Below are positions 11,432 to 22,200 of a stretch of DNA of 64,000 bases, piece by piece; positions within the stretch are counted from its first letter, which is position 1, and each line of letters begins with the position of its first letter. The notes beneath the pieces were generated by a model. The model was not told where the DNA came from and did no database searches. It saw only the letters and a program-made list of their open reading frames with translations. Source of the DNA: Anthostomella pinea (taxonomy: Eukaryota; Ascomycota; Sordariomycetes; Xylariales; Xylariaceae); the NCBI GenBank assembly GCA_963556695.1, contig CAUWAG010000012.1, forward strand, positions 2,294,001 to 2,358,000, written 5' to 3'. Position numbers and translations under genes: made by a program.

Positions 11432-11990
11432 TTACGCCGCCTTGCACTTTCCGTCTTTAATGGTGCATGTATGGCAGTAAACCTTAACACGGCCCAGCTG
11501 GTAATGGAGCGTGCTGTCGTCCTTGCAGTCTTTGTCGGTTTTGCACGGGCGAGCATTGTCAGGGCACTGTGTGTTCGGGCTCCCTCCAGCTGTTTCCGGG
11601 CTGTACACCGCGTCCGTTCGGGGTCGGAACGCGGTAAAGCCGCGACTACCGGTGCCCCCGAAGCCTACCACGTCTCTCTTTGCGTCCTCGTCAAAGTCAG
11701 AGAGATCAGTGTCCGAAACAACATCGTCCGGATGGTTTGGGTCGATCTCCTGCAGCTTCTTGTGGTTGGCGCTGACTGCCACGCCGTGGCCCTTGGCCAC
11801 CTCCAGCCGATCTGCTGCTTTCAGGATGGCGGACTCCTGGAGAAGGGTCTGGAGAAGGGTCAGCGACGGTCGAAATATATGTATGCTGCGTAAGACGACT
11901 CACAAGGTCTCCAGAAGACGATTGATGTAAGACATGGGCAGCCCCCAAGGCCGCGGCAGCGAGCAGAGTGGCAATGGGTGCGGTCTTCAT
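11432..11990 (-). CDS. Small secreted cysteine-rich protein
   Basis: Two exons on the minus strand: 11904-11990 and 11432-11836 (or 11848), with a GTGAGT donor. The product is 163 aa (167 aa with the earlier acceptor). Residues 1-19 (MKTAPIATLLAAAALGAAH) form a clear signal peptide. A charged, Asp-rich middle contains DPNHPDDVVSDTDLSDFDED. Six cysteines fall in the last 45 residues (CPDNARPC..DC..YCHTC..GKC), implying disulfide bonding. No known family is recognised. Size, signal peptide and cysteines fit a fungal candidate effector or extracellular peptide. The acceptor region is an exact tandem copy of CTTCTCCAGACC-type sequence, so two splice forms differing by four residues are possible. 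Confidence 0.75.
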
Positions 11991-13414
11991 CCTGGTGGTT
12001 GTTCAGAAGTACGGGTGAAAAGCTTCTGTAGTTGATGTTATTGTTGATCGTAAGTGTGTGTGTGTGTGTCTGTTTGATCTTCTTAACATGGCTCTTCCGA
12101 GGGGCAGTGGCCTCGCTTTTATAGCCAGCTTGCTGGAACGAGAGCACACCGTGAGTCACCTACACAAAAACACGCCTTAAACATCACCTCATGATCAAGT
12201 CTAAGTTCAAGCCGGAGTGGCAGCTCACAGGGGCGTTGTGAAGAAAGATAGCAACTTCTTGCCTCGGTCCCTGATGAAGTAATGAAGGCAGAAAATCGGA
12301 CTCCATGATGGGCCGACCATGAAACGACGGGAGAGGGTAGACTGTTTGACTCTGAGCCTTGCCTTGTGGATCACCCATGGAACTGGAGAGATAAGGTATC
12401 CAGGATGGTAAATCGTAGCGTTTCCATATGCTAGGGTCTCTGGGTCCGTATAAACTGCTGGACTTCCCGTTTGAACCTAAGGGAAATTGACCATCATGTG
12501 ACACTCTGTGAACTAATATGAACAGTTGTCGGTTACAACCGGCGTGCGATGGATACTATCAATCCTTGTGGAGCGTTTATATACCGACATAGCTGCCTGT
12601 TACGGGAACTTTATCTGATATGGCATGTTGCTTGACCCTTTTGTCCTCAATCCTCCGGCCCCGCCGTCTTGGCCCCTGCTTTAAGGCCTGGCTCCTTCAA
12701 CAGGCAGGGCAGGCCCTGTGACACGCGCGGGCCAATAATCGTTGGTCCGGCCTTCAGCACAGGTCTGTCTGGCCTTATAATGCAAACAGGCCCTCGAAAG
12801 GCGAGATTTCCGTATCAGGTGCTGCAGCACATCAAATGAACCGTGTTAGCTTGATTGCCTAACTCCCGAACCCGGTTCAGGTATGGTGCTCACGCGGCTT
12901 CCGGCACCTCCGGCACCATGGCACATCTATAAGTTCCAGAGGGGACGGGCCGCGGTTAGGGCCATACTCGCCTCTGAAGGAAGTGATCCTTGCGTGTGGG
13001 GATTGGTGATCCCGAAGGAAGGCCAAGCGCAGATACGGCCCAGTCCTAAGCGCCGCGATAAAACCGACAAATGGATCCAATGCAAAAGATCGATGACCCG
13101 AGTCCCAACCACTTCGGTATTGGTTCGCCTGTCGCGGTTATTTGCGGTGGGGTGTTCCATATTGAGGACGTTTCCACTCGAGTACGCCCTGGAAGCAGCA
13201 AATAGAGGGACAAGATTCTTCATATGGTGCGTAGTCTCCAGGTAACTCAGCTATAGTTGGCAAGTGTGCACGCGACTCGAATTTTCCTGTGGCAAAGTGG
13301 CCTTCCTTGTTCAACTTAACCTACTCCACAATGGAGGACAGCTTTGCGAGAATTCTAGATGAGAAACATCTTCTTTGAAATACGTATATGTCTTTCGCTG
13401 CCAAGAATCAAACC
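11991..13414. other. Intergenic between the secreted-protein gene and the cluster
   Basis: No supported gene. A GT microsatellite lies at about 12052-12072, in the leader region of the secreted-protein gene. The remaining frames on both strands are short and featureless. Confidence 0.5.
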
Positions 13415-14905
13415 TCACATAGGCGGCAGCTTTGGTTGAGCGTGGCGGAATGTATCCTTCGCATCGTGACGCCTTTTCAGAGCCTTCAGCCGTTCCCAGC
13501 CATCCCCAAAACTCTGATCTGTGTTTTCGTCTTCGCCCATGAAACTCACGTAGACCGGCTTCATCAACTCACCAGTACTTTTCAGGCCGGAGACCACTTC
13601 GTCAACCCATGCGGCCGCACCTGTCATCTCGTCGGCTTCGTCGCAGGCGTTGATATGGAAGAGAACGTGAGGCTGACGGGTTGCGAAGCACGAAGACGGA
13701 TTCGGCTCTGTGCTCTTGCCATGTCCGATGTGGGCGATGACATTGTACTGGCGCGTGTCGGGAATGGCCTCTATCCTTTGCTTGAGCTCCGCGACGGTGG
13801 CTGTCGTGAAGCTGGGTATAGATGCACTGCGCGTGTAGACATTGGCAGGATCGGTCACAGGACGCGATGTGATCTTCTGAAAGTCCTTGAAAGTTGCTAA
13901 CATTAAAATCTGGTCAGTCGCAATGTCGGAGCTCGGCGGGCTCGAAGGGTTAAGGGAATGATTCTACTCACTTTCCGCGACGGTGTCCACGACGACCGTT
14001 CCTAGGTCTCTCACCATCTCTAGCCATTTCTTGCCCTCGTCCAAGTCTGGCGCGGGCCAAATGAAGATCAGCGTCATGCCAATACCCCATTCTGATTTCA
14101 TGAAGCCGATTTGGACACACAGGGAATTCGGCACGCCGTTGTCCAAGAGACTCTGTAGCTTGAGGAGCACTGCCTCGGCTTCATCCCATGAGTACCCAAT
14201 GAAGCCGGCGAGAATCCTATGAATAGGGTAGACCTTGACTCTCGTTTCTACAATGACACCCAAGTTGCCGCCGGCGCCGCGGATACCCCAGAGCAGGTCC
14301 TCATCGGCCTCGACTAGGTCGCCAGTAGCCGTGACCATCTTGGCGGCCAAGATGTTGTCGACACCGAGGCCAACATAATCGTTCAGAGGCCCGTAGCCGC
14401 CCCATATGGCCCACCCGGTCCATCCGACATGGCCGGCGGTGCCGTTGGCGGTGCAGAGACCGTGCGAGTGAAGAAAGCCCACGAAGTTGTCGCTGGTGAC
14501 ACCGCCGCCAATGGTGACAGAGCTGCCGCCAGTGGCCAGCTGCTGCGTATCCATCTCCCGCATATCGATGGTGACGGAGTCGGCGATGCAGCCACGGCCC
14601 CAGACATCGTGTCCGCCGCATCGCACGGCGAGGGGGGCATCGAAACGCGCCGCCGTCCTCACGATGGCTTGGACTTGGGGAATGCTCTGGGGGCGGCAGA
14701 TGACCAGCGGCTGTGCTTTGTTCAAGAGATTGTACACCTGACGCACCGACTCGTAACGTGGAGACGAGCGAGTGTAGATTTTGAGATCGGGAACCGTCTC
14801 GCGCAGTTCTTGGATGACCGGGTTGTCGCTGCTCTGGAGGTCTCGAGCGGGATCGAATGGGATGCTGTCGTGGCGGAAAGCACGTTCTGCGAATAGGGAG
14901 GCCAT
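13415..14905 (-). CDS. aurO: FAD-linked (PCMH/BBE-type) oxidoreductase, AurO-like
   Basis: Two exons, 13972-14905 and 13415-13896, encode 471 aa. The intron has a GTGAGT donor and a TTAG acceptor. An FAD-binding PCMH domain covers about residues 60-235 (VICRPQSIPQVQAIVRTA, VRCGGHD with His99, RGAGGNLGVIVE). A substrate and BBE-like region follows. His99 is the usual covalent 8-alpha flavin link. The second attachment Cys of bicovalent enzymes is Ala157 here (GTAGHVG). In the aurofusarin pathway AurO acts with AurF, AurS and the laccase on rubrofusarin-derived intermediates. No signal peptide is visible. It is divergent from the regulator at 15701 and shares a 795-bp promoter with several GGGACCGA motifs. 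The orthology call rests on family plus cluster context. Confidence 0.85.
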
Positions 14906-15700
14906 ATTGGTTGGCTAAGACGGGACAGTACCACCGACAGTTCAGGTATAGACACTTATTTGTCACTGGCAGATGTGAAACAGATATCCAATACGATGGG
15001 CGGATGCATACTTGGAGGGCACAAGAGTCACATGGCGCTCCAGCTCCTCCCACGAATAAGTACCTACCAGACGGGTTGACATTCGGGGGCTGGAGCGAGG
15101 TTGCCAGAAAGATGGTGAGACCTCACGGCCACAAGCATGGACCGCGTGCCCGGCCGGTGAGCTCGGCGCAGCAGGGTCGTCGGTCCAAGCATCGGCACAG
15201 GGCCAGCGGGCCGCGGCCAGGACTGATGTTGATCGGCGGAACTTGGAGGGTTGGCCGCTCCAGAAGGGCGTCGTCGCGACGGTAAAGTCGGTGCTAGTCA
15301 CGGTCTTCTGGTACCACATGCGCAGCTTGAATCTACCCAGGATTCCAAATAGCTGCGGAATAAGAAAGTCAGGGGGCGGGGGTCGGGGTTGACCGGTGTA
15401 CTTGTGGATAGATACATGGGTACATTGCGGTTCGGGAAGAGTTGCCTCTTCGGACACGGGACCGACACGGGACCGAAAATTCGGGACCGATGTCCGTGGC
15501 CTCCTGGACCTCGCTAGAGGCATGTCTCTGCCTCTTGCATATATGCCTATGCCTCCTGCATATGTGCATCCGACAGGCAGGGATGACAGATGCCAACAAC
15601 CTCAAGTCTACAACAAAGGAGTCGTCGGTCGGGTCATGCTCGACAGCACCTAAATGCCACCGGTGGAGAGTCAAGTTCATCTATCATACCTAGGTAGATC
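14906..15700. promoter_or_regulatory. Bidirectional promoter aurO / Zn2Cys6 regulator
   Basis: A 795-bp divergent intergenic region. It holds TCGGTCC at 15180-15186 and three copies of GGGACCGA at 15458-15465, 15469-15476 and 15483-15490. The same 7-base core, GGACCGA, recurs in three other cluster promoters, which makes it a candidate site for a cluster regulator. This is inference from sequence recurrence only. Confidence 0.5.
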
Positions 15701-17903
15701 ATGATGGTGAGCCATGGTAACGACTACGAGGCCAGGCTCGTGGCTGCGCAGCACAGCAAAAACATCAACAACAAAGTCACCCGTGGCCATTCTTGCACAC
15801 AGTGCTCACGCCGCAAGGTCAAATGCGACGGCAAGCGACCGTGTTCCTCCTGCCTGAAAGGATCCCGTGCTGCACATTGCCATTCCGCGCGGCCTGCCAC
15901 TCTCACACGCGTGCGCGAGGCTAGGATCACCGAGCAGGCCCTCCTCGACCGCCTCCGTCACTACGAGTCGCTTCTCACCGCAAATGACATCCCCTTCCCA
16001 GAGCATGTCGCTGACTATAGCGATCTCGCCATGACTGAGCCTGGTACGCCGGCATCTAAGACAGACGATGGCCATATTATCATCCAGAGAGGCCACCCAC
16101 GATTTGTTGATAAGTACGAACCTACCACCCAATTCGGTCCGTTGGCGGTGCCACGAGGCTGATTACTTCCCCTACAGTACCATATGGAACCCCCTAAGTG
16201 ACGAGGTAAGAAGTTACAGGTCATCTGCACTTCAGCCGAGCCAAACTGACAGCTACGCAAAGCTAGACGATGAGTACACTAGTTATGGCGATGACGATGA
16301 GATTATTGACGGGCAGGTCTGGGGCCCAGCCACACCAGAAAACCTGATCTTTAATCAATGGTCGCCAGCCGTTGGAGAGCTTAACCATCCTGGTCCCACT
16401 ATCCCTCAGATATTAAAGCTATGGCAAGTCTTCATCGACAACTTCAACCCACTCATCAAGTTACTTCATGCCCCAACAGTGCAGGCGACTATCCACGAGG
16501 CGGTGGCCGGCGATGGGAGTCTCAATAAGAGCAGCAAGGCTCTTTGGTCTTCCATCTATCTATGCGCAGTTACAACCCTGACCGACGAAGAATGCATCAC
16601 CCAAATGGACGAGCCGAAAGGCACCCTCTTGACCCGCTTCGCGGCCATGACGCAGCATGCTCTCCAGCAGGCCGAATTTCTCAAGGCTACGAATCCAGTG
16701 ACACTCCAAGCGTTGACGTTGTTCCTGGTGAGTATGCTCCTCTCCTGGTTAGCTCTAGCTGAGACAAATCAATAGCTCGCGAGCCGCCGCCGCATGGACG
16801 GGCAAAGCCTCTGGCTGCTCACTGGTCTCGCAAGTCGGCTCGCAAAGGCTATGGGGCTCCATAGAGAGCAGAGCCTGAAACAGCTTCAGCCCTTCGAAGC
16901 TGAGATACGCAGGAGGTTGTGGTGGCAGATCGTCATCATGGACAGCCGGTCGGGACAGCTCTTAGGCGCATCAAGCGATGCGTCCTTCCACGAGACGGCG
17001 GATACCAAGCTCCCGGCGAACATCAGCGATAGCGATCTATCCCCCTTCATGAGGGAGGCCCTGACTAGTCACGAGGGCCCCACCGAGATGCTTTTCTGCA
17101 CCATTCGATGTGAGATCGGGCAGTGTATGCTGCGCCTGCGGACATGCACTGTGCCACCAATTCCAGAGAAGCAGCAACAAGTTATCGACTTGTGCGAAAA
17201 GAAGCTAGACTCATTGCTGAAGCATTGCGACCAGTCCATCCCTCTATACCTGATGTCTGTCTTCCTTGGACGGTCGGCAATCTGCCAGATGCGATTCTCC
17301 GCACTGCAGGCGAACGAAAACGCCAACTCCCCCGCTACCAAGGACCGCATCTTCCACCTCGCGCTACAGATATTGGAGTACGATAGCCTGACCATTTCCC
17401 ACCCAAGCCTCCAGGGCTTCCTCTGGCACGTCCGATACAGCTTCCCCTTCCAGTGCCTGATCTTCGTCCTGACGGACCTTCTCAACCGAACACAGCCCGG
17501 CGACCAGCTCCAGCTCCAGCGTGCATGGAATGTGATCAGCCGGGCCTATGAGGACCATCCCGAATTGATCAAAGATGTTAAGAATCCCCTCTACGTTGCT
17601 CTTGGTAATCTGGCCGTCAAGGCCTGGCATCGTTGCTGCGAGGGGGAGGCCCAGACGGCGCCGCTGGCCTCCCCAGGCTTGCTGAAAAGCTCAGCTATTA
17701 GCACTCTGCAGCTACAGCGCTCTACGCGGGCGCCGAATAATGCTGCACAGTCTGATGCGCTCACCCAGCCGACGGCTGTCGAGGACGGTGGGGGTTCCTG
17801 GTCAGAGGGACATGACGATGGACCTCTGCGAACCATGGACTTTTCGCAATTCCTGGCCGGTGACCTGGCTGTTCCCTGGGCACCGATTGAGGACGGATGG
17901 TAG
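15701..17903 (+). CDS. Zn2Cys6 transcription factor with fungal-specific regulatory domain (AurR-type)
   Basis: Three exons (15701-16113, 16178-16727, 16776-17903) encode 696 aa. The zinc cluster has Cys32, 35, 42, 48, 51 and 60 (C-x2-C-x6-C-x5-C-x2-C-x8-C), followed by a short linker and a likely coiled-coil dimerisation helix (ALLDRLRHYESLL). The fungal transcription-factor middle-homology domain follows, with the conserved SLWLLTGLASRLAKAMGLHRE and FEAEIRRRLWWQIVIMDSR segments. The second intron (16728-16775) is 48 bp and has no stop in the exon frame. Two ATGs stand in tandem at 15701 and 15704. The position beside aurO and the domain type fit a pathway activator. I do not assign it to AurR1 or AurR2 by name. 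Confidence 0.88.
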
Positions 17904-18549
17904 TTGGCACCTCGTCGATTGACTCTTGTATGATCCAAACCGCTTGCATCAGCGAGGTCCAGATAGAAAAGCATCGGTCGTGCTGCAGTTTCATAAGCGC
18001 CTGTAATGAAGACTGCTCGAGGTAGCGTAAGGTGCATTGTAGATATGTACCTAAACTTCAACTGCCAGCTTCCGAGCCATGAATTTCCACACAAGACGTC
18101 TCATGTGCTCCAGCTTTGGGACAGATTCACATCCCCCCCCCCTGTGTAAGCCTTTATGTCATTTCGTATATCCAAAGCTACATCTAATACAACGGAAACC
18201 CTGAGAGGCTGTATTGCATCGAAGCCAATGTGAACAGGAACTTCGCGATTTATATTGTGCACTAACTAGCCGGAAAAGGTTGATGCTCAAGGGCATAGAT
18301 AAGGTAGGTATATAGCATGAGAGTACTAATGAGTTCGGTACCTGACTTTCAGTAGCTTACCCTTACTCATTCCTACCAGCAGAAGCTACGAAGATGCCAC
18401 CCATGACCCTAGCCCTGACCCAGACTCCAACCCTAACCCTAGCCCTCCCATCGTCGCACCCCGACATCTTCCACTGGGCGCTCTTCATAAATGACATGTT
18501 TCTTTCAGCCAAATGAAAGCAACGCGAGAGGGTATGTCGAGGGACAGGT
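17904..18549. other. Convergent 3' intergenic region with a telomere-like tract
   Basis: No gene. It contains a degenerate telomere-like tract at about 18404-18447 (repeated CCCTAG/CCCTGA/CCCTAA). A run of ten C residues lies near 18132-18141. Confidence 0.6.
18404..18447. repeat. Degenerate interstitial telomere-like repeat
   Basis: The sequence reads as successive ACCCTAG, CCCTGA, CCCAGA, ACCCTAA and CCCTAGC units, a decayed (CCCTAA)n array. It is the least perfect of four such tracts in the cluster. Confidence 0.55.
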
Positions 18550-19402
18550 CTAGTAAATATACGGTATCATCTTATAACGGGTCGTGTTCTTAAAATTAAC
18601 CCATCCAGCACCGTACTGTGGAACGTGATGAGCATATCGATGACACCACCGTGGATAAGGAATATACAGCACTTACCCTCTCCGTGCAATACGCATCGAT
18701 CTCAGGAATCACCCGGCGCCGAAACTCAGCGATCAGCCACGCCAGGGTCAGGCCGCCCCACCAGTAGCCGCAGGCCGCCATGGCGGCTGCAGACTTCCAG
18801 ATGGCGTAGCCTCCGTAGTTGATATGGCGAGCCGCGGAGAAGAGACCACCCGTGAACGGCTTGCCTTTGTTGCGGGGGTCATCTTTGAACGCCTTGCGCT
18901 GCAGCTCGGCGACGTTCTCGATGGCCATGCCGACGACAAAGACGGCCCACGAGGCGACCAGCAGTACCGGGGGCAACGGGATCGTGTCGGGTTCGACGCT
19001 CCGGGCCGACAGGAACGCAGAGGCCGCCGAGGTGGCTGTCGTGCAGAAGAGGAGCGTGTTGACGGTGGTGGAGAAGAGCTTGAAGAACCCCACGAAGACA
19101 GCGGCACGCACGGGCATGGCCATCCTGGAAACGTAGACCAGGTAGAATATGGTCTTGGCGCACCCGGCGACCGCCATGGCGAAGATGCTCAGACGCCAGT
19201 ACGGCAGGCCCAGCACCAGGACTGGCCCCTCGAGCGGCAGGGGGCGGCCCCCTAGGAGCCGGATGAGAGGATCGCCCCAGCCGTGGATCAGGAGCCCGTA
19301 TTGCAGGAAGGGGTCGAGCAGGCGCAGGGCTATGAAGGTCGCGGAACCCAGTGGCGTCGAGCCTTTCTCGTTGCGGGAGACGAGGGTCTCTGTGCGCGCC
19401 AT
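18550..19402 (-). CDS. DUF1295 / ICMT-like membrane enzyme
   Basis: Two exons, 18677-19402 and 18550-18615 (intron GTAAGT..CAG, 61 bp), give 263 aa. Several hydrophobic helices precede the catalytic C-terminal region: GGLFSAARHINYGGYAIW, then PEIDAYCTER joined by splicing to YGAGWVNFKNTTRYKMIP and YIY. This matches the DUF1295, steroid 5-alpha-reductase and isoprenylcysteine methyltransferase fold, in which a conserved R-H-x-N-Y-G and a Tyr/Arg-rich C-terminus bind NADPH or SAM. Reading through the intron would destroy this conserved end, so the splice is well supported. It sits between the two regulators inside the cluster, but the classical aurofusarin set has no such gene. It may reduce or methylate a pathway intermediate, or be a passenger. 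Confidence 0.78.
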
Positions 19403-20310
19403 GTTTGCTGTTAGGGATGCCTGGCGGTGGGGATGACCATGTCGCTGGAATCTCTCGTGGACATCATTTTACATGTACGGCTCGACCACCCATTTGTCCG
19501 CCGACTGGGCGTTAGTCATCGATGGGTTTGATGCTGTCGCGACCCGGCCGCTGCCGTGTCAGTGATCGGGTCAAGGTAACGGCGTAGAGCATACACCGAG
19601 TTCTAAGCCAATTCTAAGCCGTATCCTATGCCGTATCTTATGCCGTGTCCTAGCCCGAAGCCTAGCCCGACCTTCGGCCTAGACGGAATCCTAGGCTGTA
19701 TCTCAAGCCGAACCGTACGCCGACTCGTACGCCGTCTCCAGTGAGAGAAATGCTTGAGTCATATCCCGTTTGCTCCTGCGCAACTACATTTCATCTAACT
19801 TCGGTTGCCGGCAATGCAGCTTACTCCTGAGTGGGGATCATGACCCTGCAGCATGCCATTTTGCAGGGCAGCGAGTCCCAGCGTGACTCTATTCTGCGCC
19901 ATTGGTTAAAGGCGGGGGTAGAGTTTGGGTCAGCGGCGAGCCTGGAACCCCTCTACTTTTGCTTACTGCAGTCTGCGCAAGGCCTTGTTAGGAAGGTGAA
20001 CGTAAGCAAGCTGCCGCCCATCGAGCCACCGCCGGCATCAGCTGAATCAAACAAAGCGAAGTCCAATATTCTAACAGTGACAATTAAATCTAGCCAGTCC
20101 CAGAATTGCGCATGTGGCTATCGCGACTCCGTAGATGTAGAGAGCGTGAATCAGGATCTGAGGATCAGATTACCAAGTCAGGGTAGCTAGTCTAGTTATA
20201 CTACTAGGAATCGAAGCAACGCAGTTAGTCTCCATATGTTACAACTGTTGCAACATGATCGAAGACGAGCAAGCTATCTGCGGATGAAAATAGTCGTCAC
20301 CGGAATGACT
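19403..20310. other. Intergenic with degenerate 12-bp tandem repeat
   Basis: A 119-codon frame at 19831-20190 starts at GTG, lacks domains and is not called. The notable feature is the tandem repeat at 19601-19741. Confidence 0.5.
19601..19741. repeat. Degenerate 12-bp tandem repeat
   Basis: From 19601 units of about 12 bp follow one another: TTCTAAGCCGTA, TCCTATGCCGTA, TCTTATGCCGTG, TCCTAGCCCGAA, GCCTAGCCCGAC. More decayed copies with GTACGCCG elements continue to about 19741. It lies upstream of the DUF1295-like gene, in its promoter region. Confidence 0.65.
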
Positions 20311-21471
20311 TTACATTAGTCCGAGGTCTTTCTTTATATCCGCCAGAGTAGCATTGTGCTTCCTGCGCAGAAACATTTCCAGAACTTGATGAAGCTTCTC
20401 GTTATTGTCCTCTCCGAAGGGATGCCCATTGCTGCGGCAGAACCTCTTGGAAAACAGGTCCAGCACAGCCTCCATTCTTGACAAATCGCCTTGAATTATG
20501 TGCATGATCAGCAACGGCCGCTCCTCCAGCTCCAGCTCATAGGTGCCGATGTTGATTGCTGGCATGCAGAGCCCTTGAGCTGTGGCGGAGCCCCTCGCGT
20601 CTGGACCCAGGTCGTGTGTTGTACTGGGGCCCTGCTGCTCCAGACGACCCTTAGCATCTGCCTGGCCGGATTGTTTCTTCTCCTTGGGTTGCAAGCTGTG
20701 AAAAATCGTCAAGTGCCAGGACAGGATGCGGAGGATGACTGAGGTTGCGAGCAAGGCCATATCCGTCGTTGCGGAGCATGGACAGGAGACCATTAGGGTT
20801 GCACTGTCGAGGGCTGTGCGGCTAGTCTTGAGGACCGTCCCGAGATCACTCAACGCATCGGTGTATGTATCGAGGCTGGGGCCGAGTGTCTTGAGGATGT
20901 TGAGCGGCATGATGGCGCAGTTACTGATGCATCCTGCAGTAGCATTGCCGTCTGCAATGGTATTCTCGGTGCCGTCGGGACCACCAGGAAATCCGGCATG
21001 GGCTGTGACACCACCGGGAGCCGGGAACATGTCCTCTTTGGTAGAATCCTCGGCCCTAGGAACGGCCTTGGGTGGCTGTGATAGCCAGTATAGGAAGTCC
21101 GGGCTTCCTGGGTGCGCAATGCCGGCCATGAAGTCCTCCACTTCTAAGTAATTACCCAACTCCGGGGACGTTACCGAACCCATGGACGAGCCATGTGTGG
21201 TAACATCCAAATCCATGCTGCAAAAATCATCGTTGGTGTATGCCTGACGTGGCCCCGACATACCGCTTCCGGCACTGGACGTTTCCACGGCGGTTGACTC
21301 TGTGTCTGACTGGCTCCGACGAGCTCTCTGCGCAGGACCGTACTCGCACAGGAGGTCCTTCCTGGCACAGCGTTGACAGCGGGAGTTTCCTTTTGCGCAG
21401 CGGACCTTTGACCTAGCGCAGTTCTCACAGCTGGCCCGGAACTTCTTGGGCGGCGCCGTCTCAGATGACAT
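20311..21471 (-). CDS. AflR-type Zn2Cys6 transcription factor
   Basis: A single exon encodes 386 aa. The binuclear zinc cluster near the N-terminus uses Cys15, 18, 25, 32, 35 and 42 (C-x2-C-x6-C-x6-C-x2-C-x6-C). It is followed by a basic, Ser-rich linker. A C-terminal aflatoxin-regulator (AflR) domain can be seen in DTYTDALSDLGTVLKTSR, CPCSATTDMALLATSVILRILSWHL and the final MEAVLDLFSKRFC region. AflR-domain proteins are pathway-specific activators in many polyketide clusters. This is the second regulator of the cluster, corresponding in role to one of the AurR/UgsR pair. Its own 5' region lacks a GGACCGA site as far as I can see. Confidence 0.88.
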   Translation of the reverse strand: MSSETAPPKKFRASCENCARSKVRCAKGNSRCQRCARKDLLCEYGPAQRARRSQSDTESTAVETSSAGSGMSGPRQAYTNDDFCSMDLDVTTHGSSMGSVTSPELGNYLEVEDFMAGIAHPGSPDFLYWLSQPPKAVPRAEDSTKEDMFPAPGGVTAHAGFPGGPDGTENTIADGNATAGCISNCAIMPLNILKTLGPSLDTYTDALSDLGTVLKTSRTALDSATLMVSCPCSATTDMALLATSVILRILSWHLTIFHSLQPKEKKQSGQADAKGRLEQQGPSTTHDLGPDARGSATAQGLCMPAINIGTYELELEERPLLIMHIIQGDLSRMEAVLDLFSKRFCRSNGHPFGEDNNEKLHQVLEMFLRRKHNATLADIKKDLGLM

Positions 21472-22200
21472 GATTCGGATAGGGGTGGCGCTGAACGTGA
21501 TTTGGGTTCATGGTAGGACGGCCTGAAAGTCGTATGAGATGAACCTGGGCGCACGAGGAGGAGGAGCGGGCATCTGAAGAGATAACCTTGAGAGGTGCCA
21601 CGGCCGAAAGATATGTATCAGCGAGCTTCGCTTTGAACTGCATTCTAAGGAGTCCTCTAGTCCCCCCCAAGCTGCACTTTGCCGCCGCCACATACATGCA
21701 AAGTGCATCCCTCATCTGATTCAGTATAGCCTGTCGCTTGAGAAGAATCCTTCATGCGGGTAAGAACCACGAACGAAAACGAGCGAAAGCGTGCCAACTG
21801 CATGCACTGTCATCCACGCTACTAGTGGCTTACATATGATCTCATATGCAGAACACTAAGCACACACGGCCTTGCATTATATAATCCGTGCATTCGTACG
21901 TAGAATGCGCATAAATCCGGGAGCTGAATGTGGTACGCGCCTGACAGCAAGGCGGTGACCCAATGGCTGTCTGAGGCCCGATGACTTGGGACAGGCCCTG
22001 ATTTGCTCACTCGCCGAGGGAGAGCTAAGCTGACTTGCAGAACTTATTCCCGCTCTATTTCCTCTCATATATGGCGTGATAAATCTCCGAGGTAAAGGAC
22101 TTTTGTGTCAAGGACAACCCTGTCCTCATTTGCTCGTCGCTGTGATTATCGGACAGACTCGAGTCTACAGCCTGCTGGCCCATGACAAACCAGATACCTA
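21472..22200. other. Intergenic between the AflR-type regulator and the fasciclin gene
   Basis: About 730 bp: promoter of the AflR-type gene at the left, 3' end of the fasciclin gene at the right. No gene seen. Confidence 0.5.

Noticed and set aside
15061..15300. AflR consensus TCG-N5-CGA in the aurO/regulator promoter
   Set aside because: I looked for the exact consensus and found only near forms with three or four spacer bases; the GGACCGA recurrence is the better-supported signal.
16206..16235. Possible intron GTAAGA..CAG in the first Zn2Cys6 gene
   Set aside because: Only 30 bp long, below any workable fungal intron, and the sequence reads through in frame; later CAG acceptors break the frame.
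19831..20190. 119-codon plus-strand frame
   Set aside because: It starts at GTG; no domain, and the sequence looks like ordinary intergenic DNA between the DUF1295-like gene and the AflR-type regulator.
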